From: Streptomyces musisoli | GTDB lineage: Bacteria > Actinomycetota > Actinomycetes > Streptomycetales > Streptomycetaceae | Assembly: GCF_016741855.1 (NCBI RefSeq) | Contig: NZ_JAERRH010000010.1 | Location: 124,001-188,000, forward strand | DNA length: 64,000 nt | Direction of reading: 5' to 3' | Part shown: piece after piece, positions 17,491 through 25,724 of the stretch | Layout of the letters: every line of letters begins with the position of its first letter | Position numbering within the stretch: position 1 is the first letter of the stretch | The notes under the pieces: generated by a model | Seen by the model: only the letters and a program-made list of their open reading frames with translations | Databases searched by the model: none | Told to the model about the DNA's origin: nothing | Translations under genes and position numbers: made by a program

Positions 17491-18318
17491 GTGACCCACG
17501 CACCACAGCACACTCTTCAGGTCGTCGCCCACCGAGGCGCCTCCGAGGACGCCCCCGAGCACACCCTCGCCGCCTACCGGAAGGCGATCGAGGACGGCGC
17601 CGACGCCCTGGAGTGCGACGTACGGCTGACCGCCGACGGACATCTGGTCTGCGTCCACGACCGGCGGGTGAACCGTACCTCCAACGGCCGCGGCGCGGTC
17701 TCCGCGCTGGAGCTGGCCGACCTGGCCGCCCTCGACTTCGGCTCCTGGAAGACCCGCGAGGCCTGGCGCGGGCGCGACGAGGAGCCCGACTGGGAGCACC
17801 GGCCCGAGGACCGCGAGGAGACCTCCGTGCTGACCCTGGAGCGGCTGCTGGAGCTGGTCGCGGACGCCGGGCGGCGGGTGGAGCTGGCCATCGAGACCAA
17901 GCACCCCACGCGCTGGGCCGGCCAGGTGGAGGAACGGCTGCTGACCCTGCTGAAGCGGTTCGGTCTGGACGCCCCGGCCTCCGCCGCCGAGTCGACGGTG
18001 CGGATCATGAGCTTCTCGGCCCGTTCGCTGCACCGCGTGCGTGCCGCGTCGCCGACACTGCCGACCGTCTATCTGATGCAGTTCGTCTCGCCCCGGCTGC
18101 GCGACGGGCGGCTGCCCGCGGGCGTGCACATCGCGGGCCCCTCGATCCGCATCGTGCGCAACCACCCCGCCTACGTGGAACGCCTGAAGCGGGCCGGCCA
18201 CCAGGTCCACGTGTGGACCGTGAACGAACCCGAGGACGTCGACCTCTGCGTCGAGCTGGGTGTCGACGCCATCATCACCAACCGCCCGCACGCGGTGCTG
18301 CGCCGGCTGGGCCGCTGA
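17491..18318 (+). CDS. Glycerophosphodiester phosphodiesterase
   Basis: The 275-residue GDPD TIM barrel hydrolyses glycerophosphodiesters to glycerol-3-phosphate and an alcohol. The signature VVAHRGASEDAPEHTL (His and Arg of the active site, ~11-26), ECDVRLTADGHLVCVHD (Glu, Asp, second His, ~41-57) and IETKHPTRW are intact. There is no signal peptide, so it is cytoplasmic. GTG 17491 has CATGAC about ten bases upstream and may be leaderless. It ends at a hairpin (18353-18374). Confidence 0.92.
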   Translation: MTHAPQHTLQVVAHRGASEDAPEHTLAAYRKAIEDGADALECDVRLTADGHLVCVHDRRVNRTSNGRGAVSALELADLAALDFGSWKTREAWRGRDEEPDWEHRPEDREETSVLTLERLLELVADAGRRVELAIETKHPTRWAGQVEERLLTLLKRFGLDAPASAAESTVRIMSFSARSLHRVRAASPTLPTVYLMQFVSPRLRDGRLPAGVHIAGPSIRIVRNHPAYVERLKRAGHQVHVWTVNEPEDVDLCVELGVDAIITNRPHAVLRRLGR

Positions 18319-18352
18319 GCCGGCCGCCGGGCGACCGTACGGATCACGCCAT

Positions 18353-18374
18353 ACCGGCCTTTTAGTCGGCCGGT
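18353..18374 (+). terminator. Hairpin after the phosphodiesterase gene
   Basis: ACCGGCC TTTTAGTC GGCCGGT, a 7-bp stem starting 34 bases past the stop. Outer CACG/CGTG can extend it. Confidence 0.65.
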
Positions 18375-18557
18375 CCGTGACCGGACAGAACAAGCCATAC
18401 CGGCCGCTCTCCGGCAGGCTCGGTCACGGGGAGTGCTCCGGCGCGTTCGGTGCGTGTGCGCCCGTGTCGAGTGCGTCACCGGAAGAGGATTGGCCGGTTT
18501 CCGGTACAGGCCAAAGGGGCATCCACACCGTGGCGTGGGGCGAAGGAGGTCTCGGGG

Positions 18558-19169
18558 GTGGCGTTGGTGGTGGCACAGGAAGTGCCGACGTCGTCGAGCA
18601 TGGCCGTACCCCACGGCCCTGCGGGCGTGGGGAAGGCGCGGCACCGGATGCGGGCGCAACTGCGTAGCGGTGGCGTATCGGAATCGGTCATCGACGATGC
18701 CGTACTGATCCTTTCGGAACTGTTGAGCAACGCCTGTAAACACGGGCGGCCCCTGGGGAACGCCCCGGCCGGGGACGGCGACGTCCGCGCCGCGTGGCGG
18801 GTCGACGCGCGCGGGCGGCTCGTCGTGGAGGTCACGGACGGCGGCGGCCCGACCCGCCCGGCGCCCGCCACGCCGTCAGTGACCGCGCACGGCGGCCGCG
18901 GGCTGAACATCATCACGGCTCTCGCCGACGACTGGGGCGTCCGGGACGACATCCAGGGTGAGGTGACGGTCTGGGTGCTGGTCCACGAGGACGTCCACGA
19001 TCCCGACGCCGGGTGCCGCCGCGGCGCTTTCGCTACGCGCGTCACCCGTCCGGCGGCATCGCAGTTGCCGCTCGCGGACCTGACGCTGCCGGGCATGACG
19101 GCCGCGGACCTGACGCTGCCGGACCTGTCCGGCCTGGACTTCGCGGACGCCTTCGACGACCTGGAGTGA
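18558..19169 (+). CDS. HATPase anti-sigma-factor-like ATP-binding protein
   Basis: The 203-residue protein has a GHKL/HATPase core. RMRAQLRSGGVSESVIDDAV precedes the N-box ILSELLSNACKHG (Asn for Mg-ATP), followed by VEVTDGGGPTRP and GGRGLNIITALADDWGV. This is the RsbW/SpoIIAB-like family, usually a kinase or anti-sigma factor in Streptomyces partner switching. The C-terminal tail has three short near-repeats (LADLTLPGM, AADLTLPDL, SGLDFADAF). GTG 18558 is chosen for AAGGAGG eight bases upstream. An inverted repeat TTGGCC...GGCCAA (18490-18514) lies in the leader. The target is unknown. Confidence 0.85.
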   Translation: MALVVAQEVPTSSSMAVPHGPAGVGKARHRMRAQLRSGGVSESVIDDAVLILSELLSNACKHGRPLGNAPAGDGDVRAAWRVDARGRLVVEVTDGGGPTRPAPATPSVTAHGGRGLNIITALADDWGVRDDIQGEVTVWVLVHEDVHDPDAGCRRGAFATRVTRPAASQLPLADLTLPGMTAADLTLPDLSGLDFADAFDDLE

Positions 19170-19313
19170 CCGCGGACGGCCCAACGGCGTCACCCGTCGG
19201 TGCACACCGCCGGCGTCGAGCGCCCGTGCGTTGTCCACAGGTTCCCGTCCGCCATGGCCCGAACGGCTAGGCTCCCGCCGTACGAGAAGAGCCGTAACCG
19301 GGAGACACCCACC

Positions 19314-20276
19314 ATGGCCAAGAAGCGACCCCAGACGAAGGTCAAGCCGCAGCTGATCGACGGGGAGATCCCGGTTGTCGGCGCCCGCGAACCGTGCCCC
19401 TGCGGCAGCGGCCGGCGCTACAAGGCCTGTCACGGCCGCGCCGCCGCGCACGCCGGGACCGAGCTGGTGCAGCGCCCGTTCGAGGGAGTGCCCGGCGAGT
19501 GCGACTGGATCGCGCTGCGCGAGCTGGTCCCGGCCGCGACGGCCGAACTGCCCCTGAAGGGCGGCCTGCCCGAGGGCGTCCCCTCGGTCACGCTGGCCAC
19601 GGTGCTGCCGATGGCCTGGCCCGCACTGCGCCGGGACGACGGCTCGGTCCTGATCGGCCTGCAGAACGACACGTCGTCCGGCGACATCAGCCGCGACCTC
19701 GCCGACACGCTCCAGCGTGCGCTCCAGGCCGAGCCCGGCACGCCGGTGCAGGGCCGCCGCGCTCCCGCCGACGGCCCGCGGCTCCAGGACCTGCTGGACC
19801 CGGAGGGCGCGTTCGAACCGGTCGTGCACGACGGCTTCGAGTTCTGGGTGCCGGACGCGGAGAACGCCACCCCTGAGGTGACGGCCTCCCTGGAGCGGGC
19901 CAACGCCGCCGCCATCCCGACCGTGAAGCTGTCCGGCGTGGACGCCGCGTACTGGTGCGAGACCCCGGACAAAAACCACCTGCGCTGGGTCATGCCGCAT
20001 CCGGAGGAGCAGCTTCTGGACGCTCTCGCACGGCTGCACGCCGCCGGCCGCTCCAGCCTCGGCGAGGGCACCCGGCTCGTGGGCTCCTTCCGTGCTCACG
20101 GCCTCATCGTGCCGGTCTGGGACCTGCCGAGCGGTGTCTCGGCCGAGGACGTGGAGAAGCCGGCCGCCGAGTTCGCCGAGCGCCTCGCCGCCGCCCTCGC
20201 CGTCCAGGAGCCGCTCACGCCGGAGGAGCGCCGGGCGCGCGGCGGCCTCACCAACCGGCAGGTCACGCTCAGCTGA
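19314..20276 (+). CDS. DUF5926-family protein with SEC-C zinc motif
   Basis: The 320-residue protein carries an N-terminal SEC-C motif CPCGSGRRYKACHG (~28-41), a zinc-binding module shared with SecA tails, then a globular domain with no recognised enzyme motif. The basic start MAKKRPQTKVKPQ suggests nucleic-acid or ribosome contact. ATG 19314 follows GGGAG; TAGGCT at 19268-19273 may be the -10 box. A single DnaA box (TTGTCCACA, 19231-19239) lies upstream. The family is common in Streptomyces and its function is not established to my knowledge. Confidence 0.82.
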   Translation: MAKKRPQTKVKPQLIDGEIPVVGAREPCPCGSGRRYKACHGRAAAHAGTELVQRPFEGVPGECDWIALRELVPAATAELPLKGGLPEGVPSVTLATVLPMAWPALRRDDGSVLIGLQNDTSSGDISRDLADTLQRALQAEPGTPVQGRRAPADGPRLQDLLDPEGAFEPVVHDGFEFWVPDAENATPEVTASLERANAAAIPTVKLSGVDAAYWCETPDKNHLRWVMPHPEEQLLDALARLHAAGRSSLGEGTRLVGSFRAHGLIVPVWDLPSGVSAEDVEKPAAEFAERLAAALAVQEPLTPEERRARGGLTNRQVTLS

Positions 20277-20373
20277 CGCGCCGCGCGCGGGTGTCACGGC
20301 TGACCGACCATTCAGCCGTGACACCGCGCCGAGCGGCAGGTGACTCCTGTCACAACTCGCCGTTTCGACGGGG

Positions 20374-20478
20374 AATTCGGTGTCCGAATTGCCAAGACCG
20401 AATTTGCGAACCGCCGATCTCTTGTTACCGTTCCAGTAGCCCGGTTGCTGGTGCATCCCCCGTCGCCAGCAACCGGGC
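20374..20478 (+). terminator. 3' region with two hairpins between convergent genes
   Basis: A small hairpin AATTCGG-TGT-CCGAATT (20374-20390) precedes a strong one, GCCCGGTTGCTGG/CCAGCAACCGGGC (20439-20451 and 20466-20478, 13-bp stem), followed by CTTTCC. The region is locally AT-rich. It ends transcription for DUF5926 and probably for the opposite gene; a short stable RNA is possible. Confidence 0.7.
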
Positions 20479-20537
20479 CTTTCCATGTCCGCGTGCGGTG
20501 GACAGTACGCGGCGGGACGTCAACTCCCTTTGTTCCG

Positions 20538-21113
20538 CTAGGAGTTGCTGCCGGAGCGGAGCAGCAGCGCCCCTTCCGCGCCGCGTTCGGCGAACTCGGT
20601 GACGGCCGTGTAGGCGTCCGGTCCGCCGCGGCGGCGCTCACGCGGCGTCTCACAGGTGGCGGGCTCGTCGTCGGCCCCGGTGGCGCAGTGCGTCTGCACG
20701 GTCCGGGCGCCCGGCCCCATCAGACTCAGCACGGAGTCCAGCGACGCGCCGGTGGCGTTGCGGTAGTACGTGCGCGCCCAGGTGTCCTCGCCCTGCGTCA
20801 GCACACAGGTCTGCGCCTCGATGCCGTCCGGCGTGGTGAGTTCGGGACCGCACCGGGCGGCCGTGGCGAGCCCGATGCCGAGCAGGAAGGGGGAGCGGCG
20901 GGCGGTGCCCGCGCCGGCCTTGGCGTCGCCCCGGGGGGCGGCCGGTCCGGCGGCCCGGCCGGCGTCGCCCACCTGCCCCGCGGACGCCACGGTCAGCGGC
21001 AGCGCGACGACGACCGCCACGGCACCCGTGAGGGCGAGCAGTCGAAGCTTTCGGGGGTCCCGCCCGCCGCGGTGCGGCTGTGGGGCTCTGTGGCCGCCGG
21101 AATGACGCAGCAT
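20538..21113 (-). CDS. Putative membrane-anchored or secreted protein (191 aa)
   Basis: A basic start (RAPQPHRGGRDPRKLR) precedes one hydrophobic segment (~25-43, LLALTGAVAVVVALPLTVA), so this is an exported or anchored protein. The outer part has four cysteines (ARCGPELTT, AQTCVLTQG, QTHCATG, ATCETPRE) that could form two disulfides, and an acidic GTARRSPFLLGIG region. No known domain is recognised. The stop lies about 60 bp from the bidirectional hairpin. Function unknown. Confidence 0.72.
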   Translation of the reverse strand: MLRHSGGHRAPQPHRGGRDPRKLRLLALTGAVAVVVALPLTVASAGQVGDAGRAAGPAAPRGDAKAGAGTARRSPFLLGIGLATAARCGPELTTPDGIEAQTCVLTQGEDTWARTYYRNATGASLDSVLSLMGPGARTVQTHCATGADDEPATCETPRERRRGGPDAYTAVTEFAERGAEGALLLRSGSNS

Positions 21114-21168
21114 GCCCGGAAGATTACGAGCCGACGGGGCCGGCCCGGCCCCTCCGCGCCGGACACCC

Positions 21169-21834
21169 CTACAACTCGGGCGCGCTCACACCCGTACGAG
21201 TGAGGGCGTCCACCACCGCGTCCACCACGGCCTCCACCCCGGGCACCCAGGGTGAGGCGGAGCCGGGCAGCGGGGCACGCTCCCAGCGGACGGCGCCCTG
21301 GCCGGTCTCGGACGGGGGCAGGGCGACGTAGCCGCCCTCGCCGTGGAAGCGCAGGGAGCCGGGGACGAAGTCCTTGGCGTAGAGCAGTTCGCCGAGCTGT
21401 TCCATGGAGTAGGGCCGCACGAGCAGCGCCCAGCGGGTCGGCGCGGCGATCACCGGACCCAGCCGCATGCCGCGCTTGTCGAGCAGGGCGAGGGCACGGG
21501 AGGCGGCGAGCGCCGGCAGGCTCACCGCGCAGGGCGCCGTGCCGCCCGTGGCCAGGATGATCGGGGCGCTCGGCCGGTTCGTCCACCACCAGCGCACCAT
21601 GCGCGCGTCGGTGGTGGCCGCGAGCAGGCCGGGGTCGAAGGGGTGCGCACCGGGGACCGTGCACTCCGGGTCCGGGCAGGCGCAGCGGGCCCGACCCTGC
21701 GGGTCCGGTGCCACACCGGGGAGTACCGGCCACTGCCATTCCGTCGCGAAGGTCAGGGCCGCGCCGATCAGCTCAGGCCTGTCGCCGTTCCGCCTGGACA
21801 GAAGCCTGCGTCGCCTTCCGAGGATCTCGCGCAT
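21169..21834 (-). CDS. Bifunctional DNA primase/polymerase N-terminal domain protein (221 aa)
   Basis: This is a shorter, divergent prim-pol-like protein. A Cys cluster (CACPDPECTVPGAHPF) is followed by TTDARMVRWWWTNRPSAPIILATG, as in the start of prim-pol domains that read CxHP then WW..P..NIA.. in family members. The acidic catalytic motif seen in the 13324 gene is not obvious here, so it may be a non-catalytic relative. ATG 21834 has no strong ribosome site. It is close to and on the same strand as the 20538 gene (55-bp gap), possibly one transcript. Confidence 0.72.
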   Translation of the reverse strand: MREILGRRRRLLSRRNGDRPELIGAALTFATEWQWPVLPGVAPDPQGRARCACPDPECTVPGAHPFDPGLLAATTDARMVRWWWTNRPSAPIILATGGTAPCAVSLPALAASRALALLDKRGMRLGPVIAAPTRWALLVRPYSMEQLGELLYAKDFVPGSLRFHGEGGYVALPPSETGQGAVRWERAPLPGSASPWVPGVEAVVDAVVDALTRTGVSAPEL

Positions 21835-22446
21835 GAGCGCTCGTTCCTTTCCGTTGCACCGCTGGCAACACCGTGGGCCACATCACACCATGTGTCGATC
21901 ACTTCACTGTGCGTATCTAATGGCGCACCACACCCCCGCGCACGGCATGGGGAATCCCGTGGGGTCGAGCGTCGGCCGCGTCCGCGTCCATAGTGCGTCT
22001 ATCAAAAGCACGGTTGCGGCGTAGGGGTGGCGAAGTCTGGCGTTTTGCCGTCGCGCGTATTTCTCTCCGCCTCCGCCACGGGAGGATGGGGCTCGGCCGT
22101 CGGTGGCTATGACGCCCGGGTCCGTCGCCAGGTTCCGGGTGGCCCCCAACCACCCCTGGCCTTCTCCGAGTACGTACCCATCACGACCGCTGTGACGCTC
22201 CGTGGAGCAAGGCCAGTCGACCGCAATGGACCGTTACCTCAGGCAGTTTTGAGCCAACTTGGCAGTAAGGCAAGGGGTTCGGGAAAAACCCTCGTCCGCC
22301 CCACGGACACCAGGAATCCCCGCAGGACAATGCTGGACATCCCCTTACGAGTGCGTGTACATGTGGAGACACTGCTAGCGGCGCAGAATCACATGGGGGT
22401 TTGCGATGCTTCTGAGCAATACGCACCGGTCTGAGAGCCGGACGCC
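21835..22446. other. 612-bp divergent intergenic region, no gene supported
   Basis: The region lies between a minus-strand primase-like gene and a plus-strand phosphatase gene and is clearly less GC-biased by codon position. Visible items are a small hairpin GGGTT..AACCC near 22277-22293 and GTGTACATGTGGAGACAC at about 22351-22368. Short open frames here lack ribosome sites and third-position bias, so I do not call them. It probably holds two promoters and perhaps a long 5' leader for the phosphatase. Confidence 0.5.
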
Positions 22447-23835
22447 ATGAACGCCCCGCACCCTCCGAAAGTGGCCGGAATCGATCCCACACTGCCCACT
22501 CCCGCACACACTGTCTCGCCCGCCCCTCACGCCCCCGGTACCGGCCCCTCCCCGGTCCCCGCGCCGGGCGCCCCCGCCCCCGGCACCCTCCTCCAGGACC
22601 GGCTGGCCGGCTGGGTCTCCGACCTCACGACCCTCCACGAACTCACCGAGCGCCTCTCCCGCACCAACGCCCTCGACCCCGCCCTGAACGAGCTGCTGCG
22701 GGCCGGAGCCGCCCTGGTCGGCGCCCGCCGCGGACTGGTCGCCCTGGAGCCCGCCGACGGGCTCGGCCCCCACACCACCCTCGGCCTCGGTCTCGGCCGC
22801 GCCGACCTCGGCCACCTGGAGACCGTGCCGCGCGGCGCCCTGCCGTACGACCCCGGCGGCGGCGCCGAGAGCGTCCACTCCGACCTGTTCGCCGAGGACG
22901 GCCTCGATCCGCGCCACCGCGAGGTGGCCGCCCGCCTCGGCTACGCCGCCAGCTACGCCCTCCCGCTCGCCACCGAGTCCGCCGGCCGCCTCGGCGCCGC
23001 CGTCTGGCTCTACGACGAACCGGCCGAGCCGGACGAGCGCCGGCGCCATCTCGCCGGCCTCTACATCCGGCACGCCACCGAGCACCTCGGGCGGCTGCTG
23101 GAGGTGGAACGCACGCGCGCGTGCGTGGCGACCATCACCGAGGAACTGCTGCCCTCCCGGCTGCCCCGGGTGGCCGGCGTCCAGCTCGCCGCCCGGCACC
23201 GCACGAGCGCACGCGGCGGCGGCGACTGGTACGACGCACTGCCGCTGCCGGACGCCGCGCTCGGCCTGTCCGTGGGCTCGGTGACCGGCTCCGGCCCCAG
23301 CGCGGTGGCCGCCATGGGCCGGCTGCGCGCCTCCCTGCGGGCCTATGCCGTGATGGAGGGCGAGGACCCGGTCGCCGTCCTGTCCGACCTGGAGCTGCTG
23401 CTGCGGCTGACCGAGCCCGCCCGCTCCGCCACCGCCCTGTTCGCCTACTGCGAGCCCGCCCTGCGCAAGATCACCCTGGCCGGTGCCGGGCACAGCCCGC
23501 CGCTGCTGATCGGCGAGCGGCGCACCGAGTTCGCCGAGACCTCCGTCTCCGCGCCGCTCGGCATGCTCGCCTGCTGGGAGGCGCCCAGCGTGGAGATCCA
23601 GGCGGAGGCCGGGGAGACGGTCCTGCTCTACACCGACGGGCTGCTGCACCGTACCGGCGACCCGATGGACCGCGCCTTCGCCCGGCTGCACGCCGCCGCC
23701 GCGAGCATCCCGCGCGCGGTGCGGCACGATCCGGGAGCCGTCGCCGACCACGTCCTGCGCACGGTCCTGCCGGACGGTCCGGCCGCCGCCGACAGCGAGG
23801 AGGACGTGGTGCTGCTGGCGGCCCGCTTCGACTGA
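22447..23835 (+). CDS. PP2C-type (SpoIIE) phosphatase with GAF domain
   Basis: The 462-residue protein has a Pro/Ala-rich head (~1-50), a GAF domain (~65-225, with TTLHELTERLSRTNALDPAL at its entry) and a SpoIIE/PP2C domain (~235-460). Phosphatase motifs include GGGDWYDALPLPDAALGLSV (metal Asp) and LYTDGLLHRTGDPMD. It would dephosphorylate an anti-anti-sigma factor. No STAS partner is adjacent, but HATPase proteins lie at 18558 and 27196. The start ATG 22447 has no clear ribosome site. The usual D-G-x-G motif appears as VTGSGPSA, which is atypical. Confidence 0.9.
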   Translation: MNAPHPPKVAGIDPTLPTPAHTVSPAPHAPGTGPSPVPAPGAPAPGTLLQDRLAGWVSDLTTLHELTERLSRTNALDPALNELLRAGAALVGARRGLVALEPADGLGPHTTLGLGLGRADLGHLETVPRGALPYDPGGGAESVHSDLFAEDGLDPRHREVAARLGYAASYALPLATESAGRLGAAVWLYDEPAEPDERRRHLAGLYIRHATEHLGRLLEVERTRACVATITEELLPSRLPRVAGVQLAARHRTSARGGGDWYDALPLPDAALGLSVGSVTGSGPSAVAAMGRLRASLRAYAVMEGEDPVAVLSDLELLLRLTEPARSATALFAYCEPALRKITLAGAGHSPPLLIGERRTEFAETSVSAPLGMLACWEAPSVEIQAEAGETVLLYTDGLLHRTGDPMDRAFARLHAAAASIPRAVRHDPGAVADHVLRTVLPDGPAAADSEEDVVLLAARFD

Positions 23836-23844
23836 GCCCGGCCC

Positions 23845-23955
23845 CGTCCGGCCGACGGCCCGCTGCGACCTAGCGCCCCGCCCGGCCGACGACCCCGGCG
23901 ACCGAGCGCCGTCCCCGGCCGAGGGCCGTTGCGACCGAGCGCCGTTCCGGGCGGC
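23845..23955. repeat. ~34-bp tandem repeat after the phosphatase gene
   Basis: Three imperfect units share GGCCGACGG..., then GCGACCGAGCGCCG. They begin within ten bases of the phosphatase stop codon, like other gene-tail arrays in this window. Confidence 0.6.
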
Positions 23956-24093
23956 TGGCATGACCGGCCATAACAGGTCATCCGGCCCCCGTCCGCTCCC
24001 GGTACGACCGTACGATGATGGAGGTCCCCGCTCGGCCACAAGCAGGAGCGCGCGGGCCCCGGGGGAGATCAATGGCGTATCGAGGAGGATCAC

Positions 24094-25578
24094 GTGTCCG
24101 ACGAGCTCAACCCGGCTGTGCCCGACTCCGCTACCGCGGAGGGCCCGGAGACCGAGTCCGAGGAGACCGTCAAGCAGCGGAAGAACGGCCTGTACCCGGG
24201 CGTCTCCGACGAGCTGGCCGAGAACATGAAGTCCGGCTGGGCCGACACGGAGCTGCGTGACCTGAAGCCGATCGAGCAGGCCGGGCACACCGCACGCCGC
24301 CGCGCCGCGCTCTCCGCCCGCTTCCCGGGCGAGCGTCTGGTCATCCCGGCGGGCAACCTGAAGACCCGCTCGAACGACACCGAGTACCCCTTCCGCGCCT
24401 CCGTGGAGTACGCGTACCTCACCGGCAACCAGACCGAGGACGGCGTCCTGGTGCTGGAGCCCAGGGGCGACGGCCACGAGGCGACGATCTACCTCCTGCC
24501 CCGCTCGGACCGGGAGAACGGCGAGTTCTGGCTCTCCGGCCAGGGCGAACTGTGGGTCGGCCGCCGCCACTCCCTCACCGAGTCCGAGGCGCTGTACGGC
24601 ATCCCGGCCTCCGACGTGCGCGAGCTGGCCGACCGGCTCCGCGAGGCCACCGGCCCGGTCCGCGTGGTGCGCGGCCACGACGCCGGCATCGAGGCGGCCC
24701 TGACCGACAAGGTCACCGCCGAGCGCGACGAGGAGCTGCGCGTCTTCCTCTCCGAGGCCCGCCTGGTCAAGGACGAGTTCGAGGTCGGCGAGCTCCAGAA
24801 GGCCGTCGACTCCACGGTCCGCGGCTTCGAGGACGTCGTGAAGGTCCTCGACAAGGCCGAGGCGACCTCCGAGCGCTACATCGAGGGCACCTTCTTCCTC
24901 CGCGCGCGCGTGGAGGGCAACGACGTCGGCTACGGCTCCATCTGCGCCGCCGGCCCGCACGCCTGCACCCTGCACTGGGTCCGCAACGACGGCCCGGTCC
25001 GCTCCGGCGACCTGCTCCTGCTGGACGCGGGCGTGGAGACCCACACGCTGTACACGGCCGACGTGACCCGCACGCTGCCGGTCGACGGCACGTACAGCGA
25101 GATCCAGAAGAAGATCTACGACGCCGTGTACGACGCCCAGGAGGCGGGCATCGCGGCCGTGAAGCCGGGCGCCAAGTACCGCGACTTCCACGACGCCGCC
25201 CAGCGGGTGCTGGCCGAGAGGCTCGTCGAGTGGGGTCTGGTCGAGGGCCCGGTCGAGCGCGTCCTCGAACTGGGCCTCCAGCGCCGCTGGACGCTGCACG
25301 GCACGGGCCACATGCTCGGCATGGACGTCCACGACTGCGCCGCCGCGCGGACCGAGACGTACGTGGACGGTGTGCTGGAGCCGGGGATGGTGCTGACGGT
25401 CGAGCCGGGCCTGTACTTCCAGGCCGACGACCTGACGGTCCCGGAGGAGTACCGGGGCATCGGCGTCCGGATCGAGGACGACATCCTCGTGACGGAGGAC
25501 GGCAACCGGAACCTCTCCGACGGGCTGCCGAGGCGCTCCGCCGACGTGGAGGCGTGGATGGCCTCGCTGAAGGGCTGA
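24094..25578 (+). CDS. pepP: Aminopeptidase P (Xaa-Pro aminopeptidase, M24B)
   Basis: The 494-residue protein removes N-terminal residues before proline. An AMP_N domain (~55-200) precedes the pita-bread M24 domain (~245-485). Metal ligands sit in LLLDAGVETHTLYTADVTRT (two Asp), HGTGHMLGMDVHD (His), TVEPGLYF (Glu) and VRIEDDILVT (Glu). GTG 24094 follows AGGAGG by 7-8 bases. It stands alone and ends in a strong terminator at 25592. A smaller M24 relative lies at 42482. Confidence 0.94.
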   Translation: MSDELNPAVPDSATAEGPETESEETVKQRKNGLYPGVSDELAENMKSGWADTELRDLKPIEQAGHTARRRAALSARFPGERLVIPAGNLKTRSNDTEYPFRASVEYAYLTGNQTEDGVLVLEPRGDGHEATIYLLPRSDRENGEFWLSGQGELWVGRRHSLTESEALYGIPASDVRELADRLREATGPVRVVRGHDAGIEAALTDKVTAERDEELRVFLSEARLVKDEFEVGELQKAVDSTVRGFEDVVKVLDKAEATSERYIEGTFFLRARVEGNDVGYGSICAAGPHACTLHWVRNDGPVRSGDLLLLDAGVETHTLYTADVTRTLPVDGTYSEIQKKIYDAVYDAQEAGIAAVKPGAKYRDFHDAAQRVLAERLVEWGLVEGPVERVLELGLQRRWTLHGTGHMLGMDVHDCAAARTETYVDGVLEPGMVLTVEPGLYFQADDLTVPEEYRGIGVRIEDDILVTEDGNRNLSDGLPRRSADVEAWMASLKG

Positions 25579-25591
25579 TCCGAAGTCCGAT

Positions 25592-25617
25592 GGCCGGGTA
25601 CCGGAAGGTGCCCGGCC
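25592..25617 (+). terminator. Rho-independent terminator after pepP
   Basis: GGCCGGGTACC-GGAA-GGTGCCCGGCC, an 11-bp stem with a stable GGAA loop followed by TTTT. It starts 13 bases past the stop. Confidence 0.9.
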
Positions 25618-25724
25618 TTTTCGTCTGCCGGGGGTCGTGGCCGGCCGCGCCCGCGCGGCGAAGCCGCGTGTCGGCGGAGGCTCGCGCCGCTCCGGGGGCG
25701 CGTGCGGTGACGGGGGGTGGAGAC

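Noticed and set aside
22027..22434. 135-residue plus-strand frame in the gap before the PP2C gene
   Set aside because: No codon bias, no ribosome site, no recognisable domain.
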